Source: Ferrovaceae bacterium
GTDB taxonomy: Bacteria > Pseudomonadota > Gammaproteobacteria > Burkholderiales > Ferrovaceae
Reading direction: 5' to 3'
NCBI GenBank assembly: GCA_027311025.1
Contig: DAICZS010000010.1
Span: 14,942 to 57,008 of the forward strand
Length of the DNA: 42,067 bases
Below the pieces are notes generated by a model that did not search any database, was not told where the DNA came from, and was given only the letters and a program-made list of their open reading frames with translations. Below, one piece after another: positions 31,289 to 41,725 of this stretch (position 1 is its first letter; every line of letters begins with the position of its first letter). Made by a program: the position numbers and the translations under genes.

Positions 31289-32739
31289 ACAATCAGATTC
31301 TGGTCAACATTACCCCCCAGGAAACGCGTGTGGCCATCATGGAACTGGGCGTGCCCCAGGAAATCCATGTGGAGCGCGCCTCAGCCCGGGGGCTGGTGGG
31401 CAACATCTACTGGGGTCGCGTGGCCCGGGTGTTGCCCGGCATGCAGTCGGCCTTCGTCGACCTCGGACTGGAGCGCGCGGCTTTTCTTCATGTGGCGGAC
31501 ATCTGGGCCCCCCGAAACTCCGACGAGCCAACCCGCCCCATCGAAAAAATACTCTCCGAAGGACAATCGTTGATGGTGCAGGTCGTCAAGGATCCCATCG
31601 GCACCAAGGGCGCCCGCCTGTCCACCCAGATCGGCATTGCCGGGCGCTACCTGGTCTACCTGCCCCAGGAAAACCACATCGGGGTCTCACAGCGCATTGA
31701 AAGCGAGGAGGAGCGCAACCAATTGCGCGAACGCTTTCAGGACATCATTCCACCCGACACCCAGGGCGGATTCATCGTCCGCACCGTGGCCGAATCCACT
31801 TCAGACAGGGAGTTGCTGAAAGACCTCGAATATCTCACGCAACTGTGGTCCGACATCCTGCAGACCTGCAAGCAGTCTGCCACACCGGCCCTGCTCTACC
31901 AGGACCTCAGCCTGGCCCAACGCGTCATTCGCGATTTCGTCATGGAGGATACCGACCGCGTGCTCGTGGATTCACGCGAGACCTTTCACAAGCTGCTGGA
32001 CTTCGCCACCCACTACTGCCCCCAGGCCGTGCCGGTGCTGGAACACTACAGCGGCGCTCGCCCCATTTTTGACCTGTTCGGCGTCGAGGAGGAAATCGAG
32101 AAGGCACTGGCGCGCCGCGTGGATCTCAAATCCGGCGGTTATCTGATCATCGACCAGACCGAGGCGATGACCACCATCGACGTGAACACCGGAGGATTTG
32201 TCGGTGTGCGCAACTTTGACGACACCATATTCAAGACCAACCTCGAGGCTGCGCAAGCCATGGCGCGCCAGTTGCGACTGCGCAACCTGGGCGGCATCAT
32301 CATTGCCGACTTCATCGACATGGACAACGAAGAGCATCGCAATGCCGTGCTCTCCGAGTTCAGCAAGGCCTTGTCGCGCGACCGCACACGCATCTCGGTC
32401 AATGGTTTCACCACCCTGGGTTTGATCGAACTGACCCGCAAGCGCACCCGCGAAAGCCTGGCACACGTTCTCTGCGAACCCTGCCCCTGCTGCAAGGGCA
32501 GCGCGCAACTCAAGACGCCGCAAACCGTGTGTTATGAAATCCTGCGCGAGATCGTGCGCGCCGCCCGTCAATTTGAAGCACGCGAATATCGCATCATTGC
32601 CCACCAACGGGTGATCGATCTTTTTCTGGACGAAGAATCGCAGGGGCTTGCCGGCGTCAGCGACTTCATTGGCAAGCCCATCAGCCTGCAGGTGGAATCC
32701 GGTTCGAATCAGGAGCAGTACGACGTCATCCTGGTGTGA
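31285..32739 (+). CDS. rng: Ribonuclease G
   Basis: The start is GTG 31,285, overlapping the maf stop; 484 residues. This single-strand-specific endoribonuclease matures the 16S rRNA 5' end and turns over mRNA. An S1 domain lies at about 35-110 (YWGRVARVLPGMQSAFVDLG). The catalytic-metal aspartates are in TTIDVNTGGFVG and IIADFIDMDNEEHR, and the zinc-link motif is CEPCPCCKG. It lacks the long RNase E C-terminal scaffold, which fits RNase G. It ends directly against the convergent yggT stop with no gap. Confidence 0.95.
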   Translation: MNNQILVNITPQETRVAIMELGVPQEIHVERASARGLVGNIYWGRVARVLPGMQSAFVDLGLERAAFLHVADIWAPRNSDEPTRPIEKILSEGQSLMVQVVKDPIGTKGARLSTQIGIAGRYLVYLPQENHIGVSQRIESEEERNQLRERFQDIIPPDTQGGFIVRTVAESTSDRELLKDLEYLTQLWSDILQTCKQSATPALLYQDLSLAQRVIRDFVMEDTDRVLVDSRETFHKLLDFATHYCPQAVPVLEHYSGARPIFDLFGVEEEIEKALARRVDLKSGGYLIIDQTEAMTTIDVNTGGFVGVRNFDDTIFKTNLEAAQAMARQLRLRNLGGIIIADFIDMDNEEHRNAVLSEFSKALSRDRTRISVNGFTTLGLIELTRKRTRESLAHVLCEPCPCCKGSAQLKTPQTVCYEILREIVRAARQFEAREYRIIAHQRVIDLFLDEESQGLAGVSDFIGKPISLQVESGSNQEQYDVILV

Positions 32740-33312
32740 TTACATCAGGCGCTGCACCAGCATCTCCAACGCGCCCACCAGGATGGTCAGGGTCAGCTGA
32801 AATATGACCATGAGAATCACCGGCGTCAAATCCACGGAGCCCATCATGGGCACGATGCGTCGCAGGGGAGCAAGGAAGGGACGCGTCAGGGCATCGGCAG
32901 CCGGCATGACCGGGCTGTAGGGGTTGACCCAGCTCAGGACGGCCAGCACGAATACGGCCCCCATCAGGATATACAGGCCGTGGCGCAGCAGGGTCACCGC
33001 CCCCATCGCCAGAATCCAGGGCAGGAAGTGAAGCAGCTCAAACGGGTGGACCAGGCCAAACAGCGTGAGGTTGACCACCAGCATCAGGCATTCCAGCGTC
33101 CAGGCCCACAGCAGCGGCGAGTAATCCACGCCCCGGACTCCCGGAATGACCCGACGCAGGCGACGCACCGCAAAATCGCTGAGGGAAACCGAAAACTCGC
33201 TGACCGGATTGCGATACGGCGCGCCAAACAACTGCAGCAGAAACCGCAACAGCGCCGCAAAGGAAAACAGCCCCACCGCCAGTTCAAACAGGGATTGCAT
33301 GATACCGCTCAA
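32740..33312 (-). CDS. yggT: YggT-family membrane protein
   Basis: This 190-residue protein has two YggT repeats, each a helix pair followed by a P-x-R-R-hydrophobic-P turn. The first has VRRLRRVIPGVRGVDYSPLL, and the second SWVNPYSPVMPAAD with PFLAPLRRIVPMMGSVDLTP. Related proteins affect membrane or osmotic homeostasis and cell-division placement. The ATG overlaps the proC stop by four bases; yggS-proC-yggT is a common order. Confidence 0.92.
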   Translation of the reverse strand: MSGIMQSLFELAVGLFSFAALLRFLLQLFGAPYRNPVSEFSVSLSDFAVRRLRRVIPGVRGVDYSPLLWAWTLECLMLVVNLTLFGLVHPFELLHFLPWILAMGAVTLLRHGLYILMGAVFVLAVLSWVNPYSPVMPAADALTRPFLAPLRRIVPMMGSVDLTPVILMVIFQLTLTILVGALEMLVQRLM

Positions 33313-34136
33313 TTGATTTCTCCTGCTTCACGTGCCAGCCCGTCACCCAGTTCGGCCGAGCGTGCGGCGGCCGCATGCATGGCCTGACTGAAGAGCTGCT
33401 CCAGCCCCTGGGCATGCAGTACCGCCACAGCGGCCTCCGTGGTGCCGCCGGGAGAAGTGACCTTGCGCCGCAGTTCATCGGGCGCATCCGGCCCCGCCTT
33501 GGCCAGCATGGCAGCCCCCTGCACCGTATCCAATACCAGCGTCCTGGCCGTGGCTTCATCCAGCCCCAGGGATCGGGCTGCCTTCATCATGGCCTCCATG
33601 ACCAGAAAGACGTAGGCTGGTCCGCTACCCGATACAGCCGTGACGGCATCGAGGTCGGACTCACGCGATACCCAGACGACCGAGCCTACCGCACGCATCA
33701 GGGACTGGGCATGCAGCCGGTCCTCCTGTGACACCCCGGGCATGGCATAGAGCCCCGCAGCACCCTGCTGAATCAGCGCAGGCGTATTGGGCATGGCCCG
33801 CACGATGTTGGCATGGCCCTGAAGCCAACGCGACAACAATGCCGTCCTGACACCTGCAGCGATGCTAATGACGCGCATGTCTGCAGGTAACGGCGGCAAG
33901 GCCTGCGTCACGGCAGCCATGTGCTGCGGTTTGACGGCCAGCACCAGCGTGCCGGCATCGCTCAGGGCCGGGCCTGCCTCCGGATGGGTGGCAACCCCCC
34001 AGGTGCTGCGCAGCCGCTGCGCCGCATCCGGGTTGATCTCGACCACGCGGATGTCGGTGGCCGCCTGGCCATGGGCCAACAGCCCCCCAATCAACGCCGA
34101 GGCCATGTTGCCGCCTCCAATGAATACGATGCTCAT
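33309..34136 (-). CDS. proC: Pyrroline-5-carboxylate reductase
   Basis: This 275-residue enzyme makes proline from pyrroline-5-carboxylate with NAD(P)H. The Rossmann start IVFIGGGNMASALIGGLLAHG is followed by LAVKPQHM, VRAMPNTPALIQQGA and AVSGSGPAYVFLVMEAMM, then SPGGTTEAAVAVL at the C-terminal dimer region. It overlaps yggS at its start and yggT at its end by four bases each. Together with proA in this window it gives most of the proline pathway. Confidence 0.96.
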   Translation of the reverse strand: MSIVFIGGGNMASALIGGLLAHGQAATDIRVVEINPDAAQRLRSTWGVATHPEAGPALSDAGTLVLAVKPQHMAAVTQALPPLPADMRVISIAAGVRTALLSRWLQGHANIVRAMPNTPALIQQGAAGLYAMPGVSQEDRLHAQSLMRAVGSVVWVSRESDLDAVTAVSGSGPAYVFLVMEAMMKAARSLGLDEATARTLVLDTVQGAAMLAKAGPDAPDELRRKVTSPGGTTEAAVAVLHAQGLEQLFSQAMHAAAARSAELGDGLAREAGEIN

Positions 34137-34810
34137 GATGTTTTCTGCCGTTCCCCAAAAATGGCGGTGCCAACCCGCACTATTGTAGAGCCTTCTGCAA
34201 TGGCTGAGGCAAAGTCCTGGGACATGCCCATGGACAGGGTATCGAGGCCATAGCCCCGTTCGTTCAGGGCGGACTGCAACTCACGCAATGCGGCAAAGCG
34301 ATGGCGCTGCAAGGCAACGTCCGGCGTCGCTTCGGGCAACGTCATCAAGCCGCGCAGTCGCAGGCCAGGCAGTCCCGCCACGCCGGCGGCCAGTACCGCA
34401 ACATCTTCTGGTGCCACGCCGGCCTTGCTCGATTCTCCGCTCAGATTGACCTGCAGACAGACGTTGAGCGGCGGCAAACCCGCCTCCTGCCGTGCTTCGG
34501 AAAGCCGCCCGGCAATTTTCAGGCGCGTCACGCCATGCACCCAGTGAAAATGCTGGGCAATGGCGCGCGTCTTGTTGCTTTGCACCGGTCCGATGAAATG
34601 CCACTCCAGTGCCAGATCCCGCAATTGCGCCTGCTTTTCCAGGGCTTCCTGCAGGTAACTCTCACCAAAAGCCTTTTGGCCCGCAGCCCAGGCATCCCGG
34701 ATGACCGCGGCGGATTGCCCCTTGCTCACGGCCAGCATCGTGACCGGACGCCCCTGGGCAAGCTGCAGCACCTGTTTCTGAATCTGCCGAAGATTTTCGG
34801 TGACGGTCAT
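34133..34810 (-). CDS. yggS: YggS/PLPBP pyridoxal-phosphate homeostasis protein
   Basis: This 225-residue protein with the alanine-racemase-like barrel binds PLP via the Lys in MLAVSKGQSAAVI. Other marks are FGESYLQEALEK, WHFIGPVQSNKTRAIA, the VNLSGESSKAGV strand, and LSMGMSQDFASAIAEGSTIVRVGTAIFG. It keeps free PLP and amino-acid levels in balance. It is divergent from the DUF971 gene; the 59-base gap contains AT-rich stretches that could serve as -10 boxes in both directions. Confidence 0.95.
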   Translation of the reverse strand: MTVTENLRQIQKQVLQLAQGRPVTMLAVSKGQSAAVIRDAWAAGQKAFGESYLQEALEKQAQLRDLALEWHFIGPVQSNKTRAIAQHFHWVHGVTRLKIAGRLSEARQEAGLPPLNVCLQVNLSGESSKAGVAPEDVAVLAAGVAGLPGLRLRGLMTLPEATPDVALQRHRFAALRELQSALNERGYGLDTLSMGMSQDFASAIAEGSTIVRVGTAIFGERQKTS

Positions 34811-34869
34811 CGTTTCCGACCAAATGGTTTATCATACCCGACTCGAATCCTTATTATATTAGGCATTCC

Positions 34870-35247
34870 ATGGCTGGACTCACCCCTGAAACCCCCTGGC
34901 CCACTGAAATCACGTTGCACAAAGGCTCGCGCCGCCTGGACGTGACGTTCAGTGACGGCCAGGAATACCAGTTCCCGATCGAGTACTTGCGGGTCTATTC
35001 GCCTTCGGCAGAAGTGCGCGGCCACGGCCCGGGGCAGGAAACCCTGCAAACCGGAAAGCGCCTCGTGTCCATCGAGGAAATCATTCCGGTGGGCTCTTAT
35101 GCCATTCAGATCCGTTTTTCGGATGGTCACGACACGGGCATCTTTTCCTGGGACTACCTCAAGGATCTGGGCGTCAACCAGGAAGAATACTGGGCCATCT
35201 ACCTCAACCAGATGGAAGCCGCTGGCGCCAGCAGGGACACGCACTGA
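34870..35247 (+). CDS. DUF971 protein (gamma-butyrobetaine-hydroxylase-like N-domain)
   Basis: This 125-residue protein carries the short beta-rich DUF971 domain: [35 protein letters not shown], and [21 protein letters not shown]. The same domain occurs in the N-terminus of gamma-butyrobetaine hydroxylase and in iron-sulfur-related proteins. It commonly precedes ubiE in betaproteobacteria, as here (four-base gap). A role connected with ubiquinone synthesis or iron-sulfur handling is possible but not shown. Confidence 0.9.
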   Translation: MAGLTPETPWPTEITLHKGSRRLDVTFSDGQEYQFPIEYLRVYSPSAEVRGHGPGQETLQTGKRLVSIEEIIPVGSYAIQIRFSDGHDTGIFSWDYLKDLGVNQEEYWAIYLNQMEAAGASRDTH

Positions 35248-35251
35248 CCCC

Positions 35252-35983
35252 ATGAGCACGACTCATTTCGGTTTTACGGAGGTTGACGAGGCCGACAAGG
35301 CGCGCAAGGTGGCCGAGGTTTTCGATTCGGTTGCCTCGCGTTACGACATCATGAATGACCTGATGTCCGTCGGCATGCACCGGCTGTGGAAACACTTCAC
35401 CCTCCATGTGGCCCAGGTGCGCGCCGGCGAGCGCGTGCTCGACCTCGCCTCGGGCAGCGGTGATCTGGCCCGGGGGTTTGCACGGGCCGTGGGCGACACC
35501 GGCCAGGTGGTCATGACCGACATCAATTTCGCGATGCTCTCCCGCGGGCGCGATCGTCTGCTCGACGCCGGGCACGCATTGCCCACTGCGCAATGTGATG
35601 CCGAACACCTGCCCTTTCCCGACAACACCTTTGATTGTGTCAGCGTGGCCTTCGGGTTGCGCAACATGACCCACAAGGACCTCGCCCTGTCCGAAATGTT
35701 TCGCGTCCTCAAACCCGGCGGGCGCGGACTGGTTCTGGAATTCTCAAAAATCTGGGCGCCCCTGCAATCCCTCTACGACACCTACTCCTTCAAGATCATC
35801 CCCAAGGTGGGGCAGTGGGTGGCCAACGACGAGGCCAGCTATCAATATCTGGCCGAATCCATCCGCATGCATCCCGATCAGGAAACGCTGAAGTCCATGA
35901 TGGAAGCCGCAGGGTTTGAATCGGTGGACTGGTTCAACCTCTCTGCCGGCGTGGTGGCCCTGCATCGAGGCTACAAATGGTGA
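35252..35983 (+). CDS. ubiE: Ubiquinone/menaquinone C-methyltransferase UbiE
   Basis: ATG 35,252 ([17 protein letters not shown]) gives 243 residues, the family length. The frame extends upstream only as a shadow. This SAM-dependent enzyme methylates the quinone ring. Signatures are [35 protein letters not shown] (SAM site), and [20 protein letters not shown] with [12 protein letters not shown]. It overlaps ubiJ by seven bases. Confidence 0.97.
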   Translation: MSTTHFGFTEVDEADKARKVAEVFDSVASRYDIMNDLMSVGMHRLWKHFTLHVAQVRAGERVLDLASGSGDLARGFARAVGDTGQVVMTDINFAMLSRGRDRLLDAGHALPTAQCDAEHLPFPDNTFDCVSVAFGLRNMTHKDLALSEMFRVLKPGGRGLVLEFSKIWAPLQSLYDTYSFKIIPKVGQWVANDEASYQYLAESIRMHPDQETLKSMMEAAGFESVDWFNLSAGVVALHRGYKW

Positions 35984-36558
35984 CGACTGCGCTGCAAGGG
36001 GTGCTGTCCAACGGCCTGCGCACCCTGTTGTCCACAGCCCCCTGGGCGGCGCAACGACTCCAGCCTTTTGCCGGGTGCCACATCGCACTGGAGCTGGGAG
36101 GGTTGCTGGTGCCTTTCGTCATCGACGCCGGGGGCATTCCCGCACTGTCGCCAACACGCCCGGAGCGGGCTGACCTGACCATGCGCATGCCCCTGGGTGC
36201 CCTGCCGCTGCTGCTCACGGATCAGCCGGCTGCATTGCGCCAGCTCCATCTGGAAGGCAACAGTGGGCTGGCCGCTGAAGTGGGGTTCCTCGCCAAAAAT
36301 TTCCGGCCCGACCTCGAGGAACTGCTCAGTCGGGTGGTGGGCGATGTGTTGGCCCACCGCATGGCGCAAACGGCGCGCGTCGGCGGACGCTGGGCCCAGG
36401 ACAGCCTGCGCAGGCTGTCTGAATCCGTCTCTGAATACGCCACTGAAGAAGCACGTCTGGTGGCCAGCCGTTCCAGCCTGCACCACTTCGCCAGTGAGGT
36501 GGAGCGCCTGGCCCAGCAAGTGCAACGCCTCGAGCGCCGCATGGCAGGACGGGTTTGA
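35977..36558 (+). CDS. ubiJ: Ubiquinone biosynthesis accessory factor UbiJ
   Basis: This 193-residue protein has an SCP2-type lipid-binding domain (about 20-125) and a C-terminal coiled-coil-like helix ([20 protein letters not shown]). UbiJ carries hydrophobic intermediates in the soluble Ubi complex. Position between ubiE and ubiB is diagnostic. The stop overlaps the ubiB ATG by one base. Confidence 0.9.
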   Translation: MVTTALQGVLSNGLRTLLSTAPWAAQRLQPFAGCHIALELGGLLVPFVIDAGGIPALSPTRPERADLTMRMPLGALPLLLTDQPAALRQLHLEGNSGLAAEVGFLAKNFRPDLEELLSRVVGDVLAHRMAQTARVGGRWAQDSLRRLSESVSEYATEEARLVASRSSLHHFASEVERLAQQVQRLERRMAGRV

Positions 36559-38096
36559 TGCGATTGCCGCGGTTGTTCAAAATCCTTTCCGTATTCATCA
36601 CCTATGGACTGGATGAATTTGTCTTCTTTCATCCGCGCACAGCCACAGCCCGCACCTTCACACGCAACCTCCTGTTCTGGCGCCGCTTCAGCGAACCCCG
36701 GGGCGTTCGCCTGCGGCGCGCGCTCGAAACCCTGGGGCCCATCTTCGTCAAATTTGGCCAGGCGCTATCCACCCGACGCGACCTCATCCCCCTCGACATT
36801 GCCGATGAACTGGCCCAGTTGCAGGACCGCGTACCCCCTTTTCCAGGCGAGCAGGCCAAAGCCATGCTGGAGGCCATCTATGGTCGCCCCCTCGGCACCG
36901 TCTTCGCCCAGTTTGACATCACCCCGGTAGCCAGCGCCTCGGTAGCCCAGGTGCACTTTGCCATCCTCAACAACGGGCGCGAGGCAGCAGTCAAGATTTT
37001 GCGCCCCGATGTGGATCGGGCCATTGCCCGCGACGTGGCCCTGCTGTACACGCTGGCCCGCTTGCTGGAGCGCTGGTTTGTCGAGGCACGGCGTCTTCAC
37101 CCGGTGGACGTGGTGGCTGAATTTGAGAAACATCTGGGCGAAGAACTCGATCTCATGGTGGAGGCGGCCAACGCCAGCCAGCTGCGGCGCAATTTTGCCG
37201 ATCGCAGGCTGCTCATCATTCCTGAAGTGTTCTGGGATTATTGCGACACCCGCGTCATGGTCATGGAACGCATGGCAGGCACGCCCATCAGTCAGGTGGA
37301 CCTGTTACGCAGCAAGGGCGTGGACATCCCCAAGCTGGCCCGGGATGGGGTCGAAATTTTCTTCACCCAGGTATTCCGGGACGGTTTCTTTCATGCCGAC
37401 ATGCACCCGGGCAATATCCAGGTGGCCGACGACGGGCGCTACATCGGCCTTGATTTCGGCATCATCGGCACCCTCAACCATTCGGACAAAAACTATCTGG
37501 CGCAGAACTTCCTGGCCTTTTTCCGTCGCGACTATCATCGCGTGGCCATGGCGCACATCGAAGCGGGCTGGGTGCCGGCAGACACCCGGGCCGACGAATT
37601 TGAATCGGCCATCCGCTCGGTGTGCGAACCCATCTTTGACAAACCCCTGCGTGAAATCTCCTTTGGCAAGGTCTTGCTGCGCCTGTTTCAGGTTTCACGG
37701 CGCTTCAACATGGAAATCCAGCCCCAGCTGGTCATGCTGCAAAAGACACTGCTCAACGTGGAAGGGTTGGGGCGTGATCTGGATCCTGATCTCGACCTGT
37801 GGAAAACCGCCAAACCCTTTCTGGAACGCTGGATGAGCGAACAGATCGGCTGGCGTGGACTAGTCAAGGCGCTACGACAGGAAGGCGGGCAATGGGTGAC
37901 CCTGGTCCCCGAGTTGCCCCGCCTCGTTCATCGCGCGCTCACAGCCCCTTCCGCCCACGATTTGCACCAGAAAATCGAATCCCTGCAAACGCAGCAACGC
38001 AGTTTGCAGCGTTGGCTGACGGGCATTCTGGTCCTGTTGGGCCTGATGGTTGGCGTGGCCTTCGCGCTCCTGTTCCTGGTCCTGGGCGGTTACTAG
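36558..38096 (+). CDS. ubiB: Ubiquinone biosynthesis kinase-like protein UbiB
   Basis: ATG 36,558 gives 512 residues. The ABC1/ADCK/UbiB family signature [14 protein letters not shown] (KxGQ) is followed by [35 protein letters not shown] and DFGIIG, with two C-terminal membrane helices (about 485-510). It is an atypical ATPase that supports extraction or delivery of ubiquinone precursors from the membrane. It ends five bases from the convergent livF gene. Confidence 0.96.
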   Translation: MRLPRLFKILSVFITYGLDEFVFFHPRTATARTFTRNLLFWRRFSEPRGVRLRRALETLGPIFVKFGQALSTRRDLIPLDIADELAQLQDRVPPFPGEQAKAMLEAIYGRPLGTVFAQFDITPVASASVAQVHFAILNNGREAAVKILRPDVDRAIARDVALLYTLARLLERWFVEARRLHPVDVVAEFEKHLGEELDLMVEAANASQLRRNFADRRLLIIPEVFWDYCDTRVMVMERMAGTPISQVDLLRSKGVDIPKLARDGVEIFFTQVFRDGFFHADMHPGNIQVADDGRYIGLDFGIIGTLNHSDKNYLAQNFLAFFRRDYHRVAMAHIEAGWVPADTRADEFESAIRSVCEPIFDKPLREISFGKVLLRLFQVSRRFNMEIQPQLVMLQKTLLNVEGLGRDLDPDLDLWKTAKPFLERWMSEQIGWRGLVKALRQEGGQWVTLVPELPRLVHRALTAPSAHDLHQKIESLQTQQRSLQRWLTGILVLLGLMVGVAFALLFLVLGGY

Positions 38097-38101
38097 CGCG
38101 G

Positions 38102-38827
38102 TTAGTGGGCAATGCCCAGATAGGCCGCACGCACCTTGGGGTCGTTGCGCAACTGTTCTGCCGGGCCGTGTACCGCGATGCGGCCATTCTCCAGCACGTA
38201 CCCATAGTCCGCCACGGCAAGGGCTGCGGCAGCAAACTGCTCCACCAGCAGCATGGTCATGCCCTGCTCCTTGAGGCGCTCGATGATGTGGAACACTTCC
38301 TCCACTAAAATCGGCGCCAGCCCCATGGAGGGTTCATCCAGCAGCAGCACATCGGGATTGAGCATCAGGGCGCGTGCCATGGCCAGCATTTGCTGCTCGC
38401 CACCGGAGAGGGTTCCGGCCAGCTGAAATTGCCGCTCGCGCAGGCGAGGAAACAAATCCAGCGCCCGATCCAGATCGCCGCGGATATCCCCGCGTGGCCT
38501 TCCCCCAAACGTCAGCCGGGTAAAAGCCCCCAACAGCAGGTTATCGCGCACGGTCTGCGTGGGAAACACGCGGCGTCCTTCGGGCGAGTGTGCGAGGCCG
38601 ATCCGTGCAATACGATGAGCCGGCAGCCCGGCAATGCTTTTGCCCCCCAGCAGGATGCTGCCACCCGTAGGCTTGAGCATGCCGCTGATGGCGCGCATGG
38701 TGGTGGTTTTTCCGGCACCGTTGGAACCGATCAGCGTCACGACCTGCCCTTTCGGAACTTTCAATTCAATGCCATGCAAGACCTGGACTTGGCCGTAGGC
38801 TGCCTTGAGATGGTTAACTTCCAGCAT
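38102..38827 (-). CDS. livF: Branched-chain amino-acid ABC transporter ATP-binding protein LivF
   Basis: This 241-residue ATPase has Walker A LIGSNGAGKTTTMRAISG, the signature LSGGEQQMLAMARAL, and Walker B LLLDEPSMGLAP. The IERLKEQGMTMLLVEQ stretch and the overall length are typical of LivF. It follows the fused livM-livG gene by 18 bases and powers uptake of leucine-type amino acids or related substrates such as urea or amides; the substrate is not certain. Confidence 0.95.
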   Translation of the reverse strand: MLEVNHLKAAYGQVQVLHGIELKVPKGQVVTLIGSNGAGKTTTMRAISGMLKPTGGSILLGGKSIAGLPAHRIARIGLAHSPEGRRVFPTQTVRDNLLLGAFTRLTFGGRPRGDIRGDLDRALDLFPRLRERQFQLAGTLSGGEQQMLAMARALMLNPDVLLLDEPSMGLAPILVEEVFHIIERLKEQGMTMLLVEQFAAAALAVADYGYVLENGRIAVHGPAEQLRNDPKVRAAYLGIAH

Positions 38828-38845
38828 GTTCTGTGCTCTCCTCGG

Positions 38846-40780
38846 TCAGGCGGACTGGCCGCCCAGATAAGCCTCGATTACCTTGGGATCGGACTGGACG
38901 TCGGCAGGTTTTCCTTCGGCAATTTTCTGGCCGAAGTCGAGAACCGATACGGTATCCGAAATGCCCATGACCACATCCATGTGATGTTCGATCAGGATGA
39001 CCGTGATGCCGTGCTCGCGGATTTTGCGAATGATCTCGATGAGATCCTGAATCTCGGGTGAGGTGAGGCCGGCAGCCGGTTCATCCAGCAACAGCAACGC
39101 CGGGTTGAGGCCCAGGGCGCGCCCGATTTCCAGCAGTCGCTGACGCCCGTAAGGCAGGTTGCGGGCTTCCTCATTGATGTAGGCTTCCAGCCCCACAAAA
39201 CCCAGAATGCTGGCTGCCCGTTCACGGGCCGTACGCTCTTCCTGGCGGTAACGCCCAGTATTGAGCATGACGTCAAGGAGGGTGGAACGGTAAGTGTGGT
39301 GCAACCCCACCAATACGTTCTCCAGCGCCGTCATTTCACCAAACAACTGCAGGTTCTGGAAGGTGCGTGCAATGCCCTGCAATGCGATGGCCGAAGGCGT
39401 TTGTCCGGAAATGGTCTTGCCGTTGAACACCACCTCGCCGCCCGTGGGCACATAGATGCCCGTGAGCACATTCATCATGGTGGACTTGCCCGAGCCATTG
39501 GGCCCGATCAATCCGTGGATGGTGCCTTCTGCAACCTTGAGGTCCACTTCGTTGAGCGCCTTCAGGCCGCCAAATTGCATCAGGATGCGGCGTGCCTCGA
39601 GCAACATGCCGCCGCGCGCCACCGATTGGTCCGGGGTGGCCCATGCCGTGACGCCATGGGGCGAGATCTTCATGCGCGTACGGGACACCCAGTCCGGCTT
39701 GTAATGGCCGATGATGCTGCGAATCCAGCCCACGATGCCTTCCTGCAGGTAATACACCACGAACAGGATCAGGAAGCCAAAAATGGTGATGCGCCAGTTG
39801 GTCATTTCCTGCAGGGTATACGCACTGGACAGCAGCGCCACTGCCCCCAACACGGGGACGATCAGGGGCTTCAGGTTGCGTCGGCCACTGACGAAATGAC
39901 GCACCACGTAAAAGGCCACGGCGCCCGCTCCTACCAAAGCCAGATCGCGGAAGAGGCTGATGTCATCCAGCAGGTTGGGCAACAACACCACGATGGCCGC
40001 ACCCAGCACTGGCCCCATGCGCGTTTTGCGCCCCCCCATGATGATGGCCAGGAGAAACAGCACGGTCAGTTCAAAGTTGAAGGTGTTGGGAGCGATGTAG
40101 AGTTCGTTGAAGGTGAACATGCCGCCCGCAAGGCCAGCCAGGCCGGCACTGATGACGAAGGCATAGACCTTGTAACGGTAAACGCTGACTCCCATGCAGT
40201 CCGACGCCACAGGACTGCCCCGCAAGGCCTCAAAAGCGCGGCCCAGGTGGGATTTGAGGATGCGGTTGATCAACAGCATGGCCACCAGGAAGACACCGAT
40301 GACGAAGTAGTAATAGTGCTGTTCTTCCAGGACCCAATCAAACAGCATGGGTTTTTTGATGGTGATTCCCAGGGGCCCGTTGGTCAGGAAATCCATCTCG
40401 TTGATGAGAATCTGGGCAATGGTCCCGAAGGCCAGCGTCACCATGGCGAGATAGGGCCCCGTCACCCGCAAGGCTGGCAGGGCCAGTAGCAGCCCAAAAA
40501 AACCGGTTACCACGATGCTGGAAGGGATGGCCAGATAAAAGGGAAAGCCCAGTTTCCAGTTGAGGATCCCTGCCGCGTAGGCGCCAATGCCAAACAAGGC
40601 AGCATGGGCCAGCGAGACTTCACCCGTATAGCCCACCACGATGTCGAGGCCAAAGAGCAGGACAGCATAGATGGCGATCAACACCACCTGATGGATGTAA
40701 TACTCGTTATGAATCAGCAGGGGGATGACGGCCAGCAGGCCAATGCCTGCCAGCAGCGCTAGCGTTTGAACAGCTCTCAT
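38846..40780 (-). CDS. livMG: Fused LivM-LivG permease/ATP-binding protein
   Basis: ATG 40,780 (MRAVQTLALLAGIG), four bases after livH, is chosen; the longer frame only shadows livH. The 644-residue protein joins a LivM permease (residues 1 to about 350, many helices; VGYTGEVSLAHAALFGIGAY is the typical start) to a LivG ATPase (from about 390). The ATPase part has Walker A GLIGPNGSGKSTMMN, the signature LPYGRQRLLEIGRAL and Walker B LLLLDEPAAGLT. Such fusions occur in other proteobacteria and the junction shows no stop or frameshift. Confidence 0.94.
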   Translation of the reverse strand: MRAVQTLALLAGIGLLAVIPLLIHNEYYIHQVVLIAIYAVLLFGLDIVVGYTGEVSLAHAALFGIGAYAAGILNWKLGFPFYLAIPSSIVVTGFFGLLLALPALRVTGPYLAMVTLAFGTIAQILINEMDFLTNGPLGITIKKPMLFDWVLEEQHYYYFVIGVFLVAMLLINRILKSHLGRAFEALRGSPVASDCMGVSVYRYKVYAFVISAGLAGLAGGMFTFNELYIAPNTFNFELTVLFLLAIIMGGRKTRMGPVLGAAIVVLLPNLLDDISLFRDLALVGAGAVAFYVVRHFVSGRRNLKPLIVPVLGAVALLSSAYTLQEMTNWRITIFGFLILFVVYYLQEGIVGWIRSIIGHYKPDWVSRTRMKISPHGVTAWATPDQSVARGGMLLEARRILMQFGGLKALNEVDLKVAEGTIHGLIGPNGSGKSTMMNVLTGIYVPTGGEVVFNGKTISGQTPSAIALQGIARTFQNLQLFGEMTALENVLVGLHHTYRSTLLDVMLNTGRYRQEERTARERAASILGFVGLEAYINEEARNLPYGRQRLLEIGRALGLNPALLLLDEPAAGLTSPEIQDLIEIIRKIREHGITVILIEHHMDVVMGISDTVSVLDFGQKIAEGKPADVQSDPKVIEAYLGGQSA

Positions 40781-40784
40781 CGAA

Positions 40785-41675
40785 TCAAACCTTCTTGATG
40801 GTGGTCTTGCCAAATAACCCGCTGGGTTTGATTGCCAGCACCAACAGCAGCAGGACCAGTCCGGGGACGTCCTTATAGCCGGTGGAGATGTAGAACCCCG
40901 TGGTGGTTTCTGCAACGCCCAACAGGATGCCTCCGACAATCACGCCCAGACCGGAAGTGAGTCCCCCGATAATGGCGACTGCAAAAGCCTTCAGTCCCAG
41001 TACAGCCCCCATGGATGCTCCCGTCAGCGTGATCGGGGCAATCAACACCCCGGCAAATGCCGCCGACATGGAAGACAATGCATATGAAAAGGTGATGACG
41101 AGCCCCGTATTGATGCCCATCAGCCCTGCGGCATCGCGGTCGCTGGAGGTTGCCACCACGGCCTTGCCGTAGATGGATCGCCGGTTGAACAACTCTACCA
41201 GCACCATCATCAGGACCGCACCCACCACCACCATCAGCTCCATGGGCAGGACGTTGGCACCGAAAATGTGGATGGGCTCGGTTGGCAGCGGCGATGGAAA
41301 GGGAAGATCATCACGACCCCAAAGATTCTCTGCGGTGTTGCGAAAGATGATGCCCAGCGCAATCGTGGACATGATCCAGCCAAACTCCGACTTGGTCTTG
41401 ATGGCGGGACGTACCCCCACAAATTCCACCACGGCCCCCTGCAAGGCGCCAAACAACAGCACCAAAGGCACCATCAGCCAGTAATTGAGGTAGGGCCCAC
41501 CCAGGATGTCGCCAGAAAAACTCAGCCCCACCATGGCCCCCAGCATCAATGCTTCACCCTGGCCAAAATTAAGGGTTCCAGAGGTTGCAAAGGTGGACTG
41601 GTAACCAAACGCAATCACGGCGTAAATCATGCCAAGAGCAATACCGCTCATCAGCAACTGCAGCAGGATATCCAT
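40785..41675 (-). CDS. livH: Branched-chain amino-acid ABC transporter permease LivH
   Basis: This 296-residue protein has about eight transmembrane helices with the LivH start LMSGIALGMIYAVIAFGY, then LNFGQGEALMLGAMVG and KAFAVAIIGGLTSGLGVIVG, a conserved permease coupling loop region. It is paired with the LivM domain of the following gene. It lies 82 bases after the binding-protein gene, across a hairpin. Confidence 0.95.
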   Translation of the reverse strand: MDILLQLLMSGIALGMIYAVIAFGYQSTFATSGTLNFGQGEALMLGAMVGLSFSGDILGGPYLNYWLMVPLVLLFGALQGAVVEFVGVRPAIKTKSEFGWIMSTIALGIIFRNTAENLWGRDDLPFPSPLPTEPIHIFGANVLPMELMVVVGAVLMMVLVELFNRRSIYGKAVVATSSDRDAAGLMGINTGLVITFSYALSSMSAAFAGVLIAPITLTGASMGAVLGLKAFAVAIIGGLTSGLGVIVGGILLGVAETTTGFYISTGYKDVPGLVLLLLVLAIKPSGLFGKTTIKKV

Positions 41676-41725
41676 GGAAATTCCTGGTCGTGGATAGTAG
41701 GAACGAGAACGAATCTATGAAATGG

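Noticed and set aside
39296-40489. 397-codon plus-strand frame opposite the livM-livG fusion
   Set aside because: His/Gln/Asp-rich antisense shadow of a clear ABC transporter gene.
38846-40780. livM-livG fusion as a sequencing error or missed stop
   Set aside because: The linker reads as normal protein, neither half has its own start signal at the junction, and such fusions are known in Proteobacteria.
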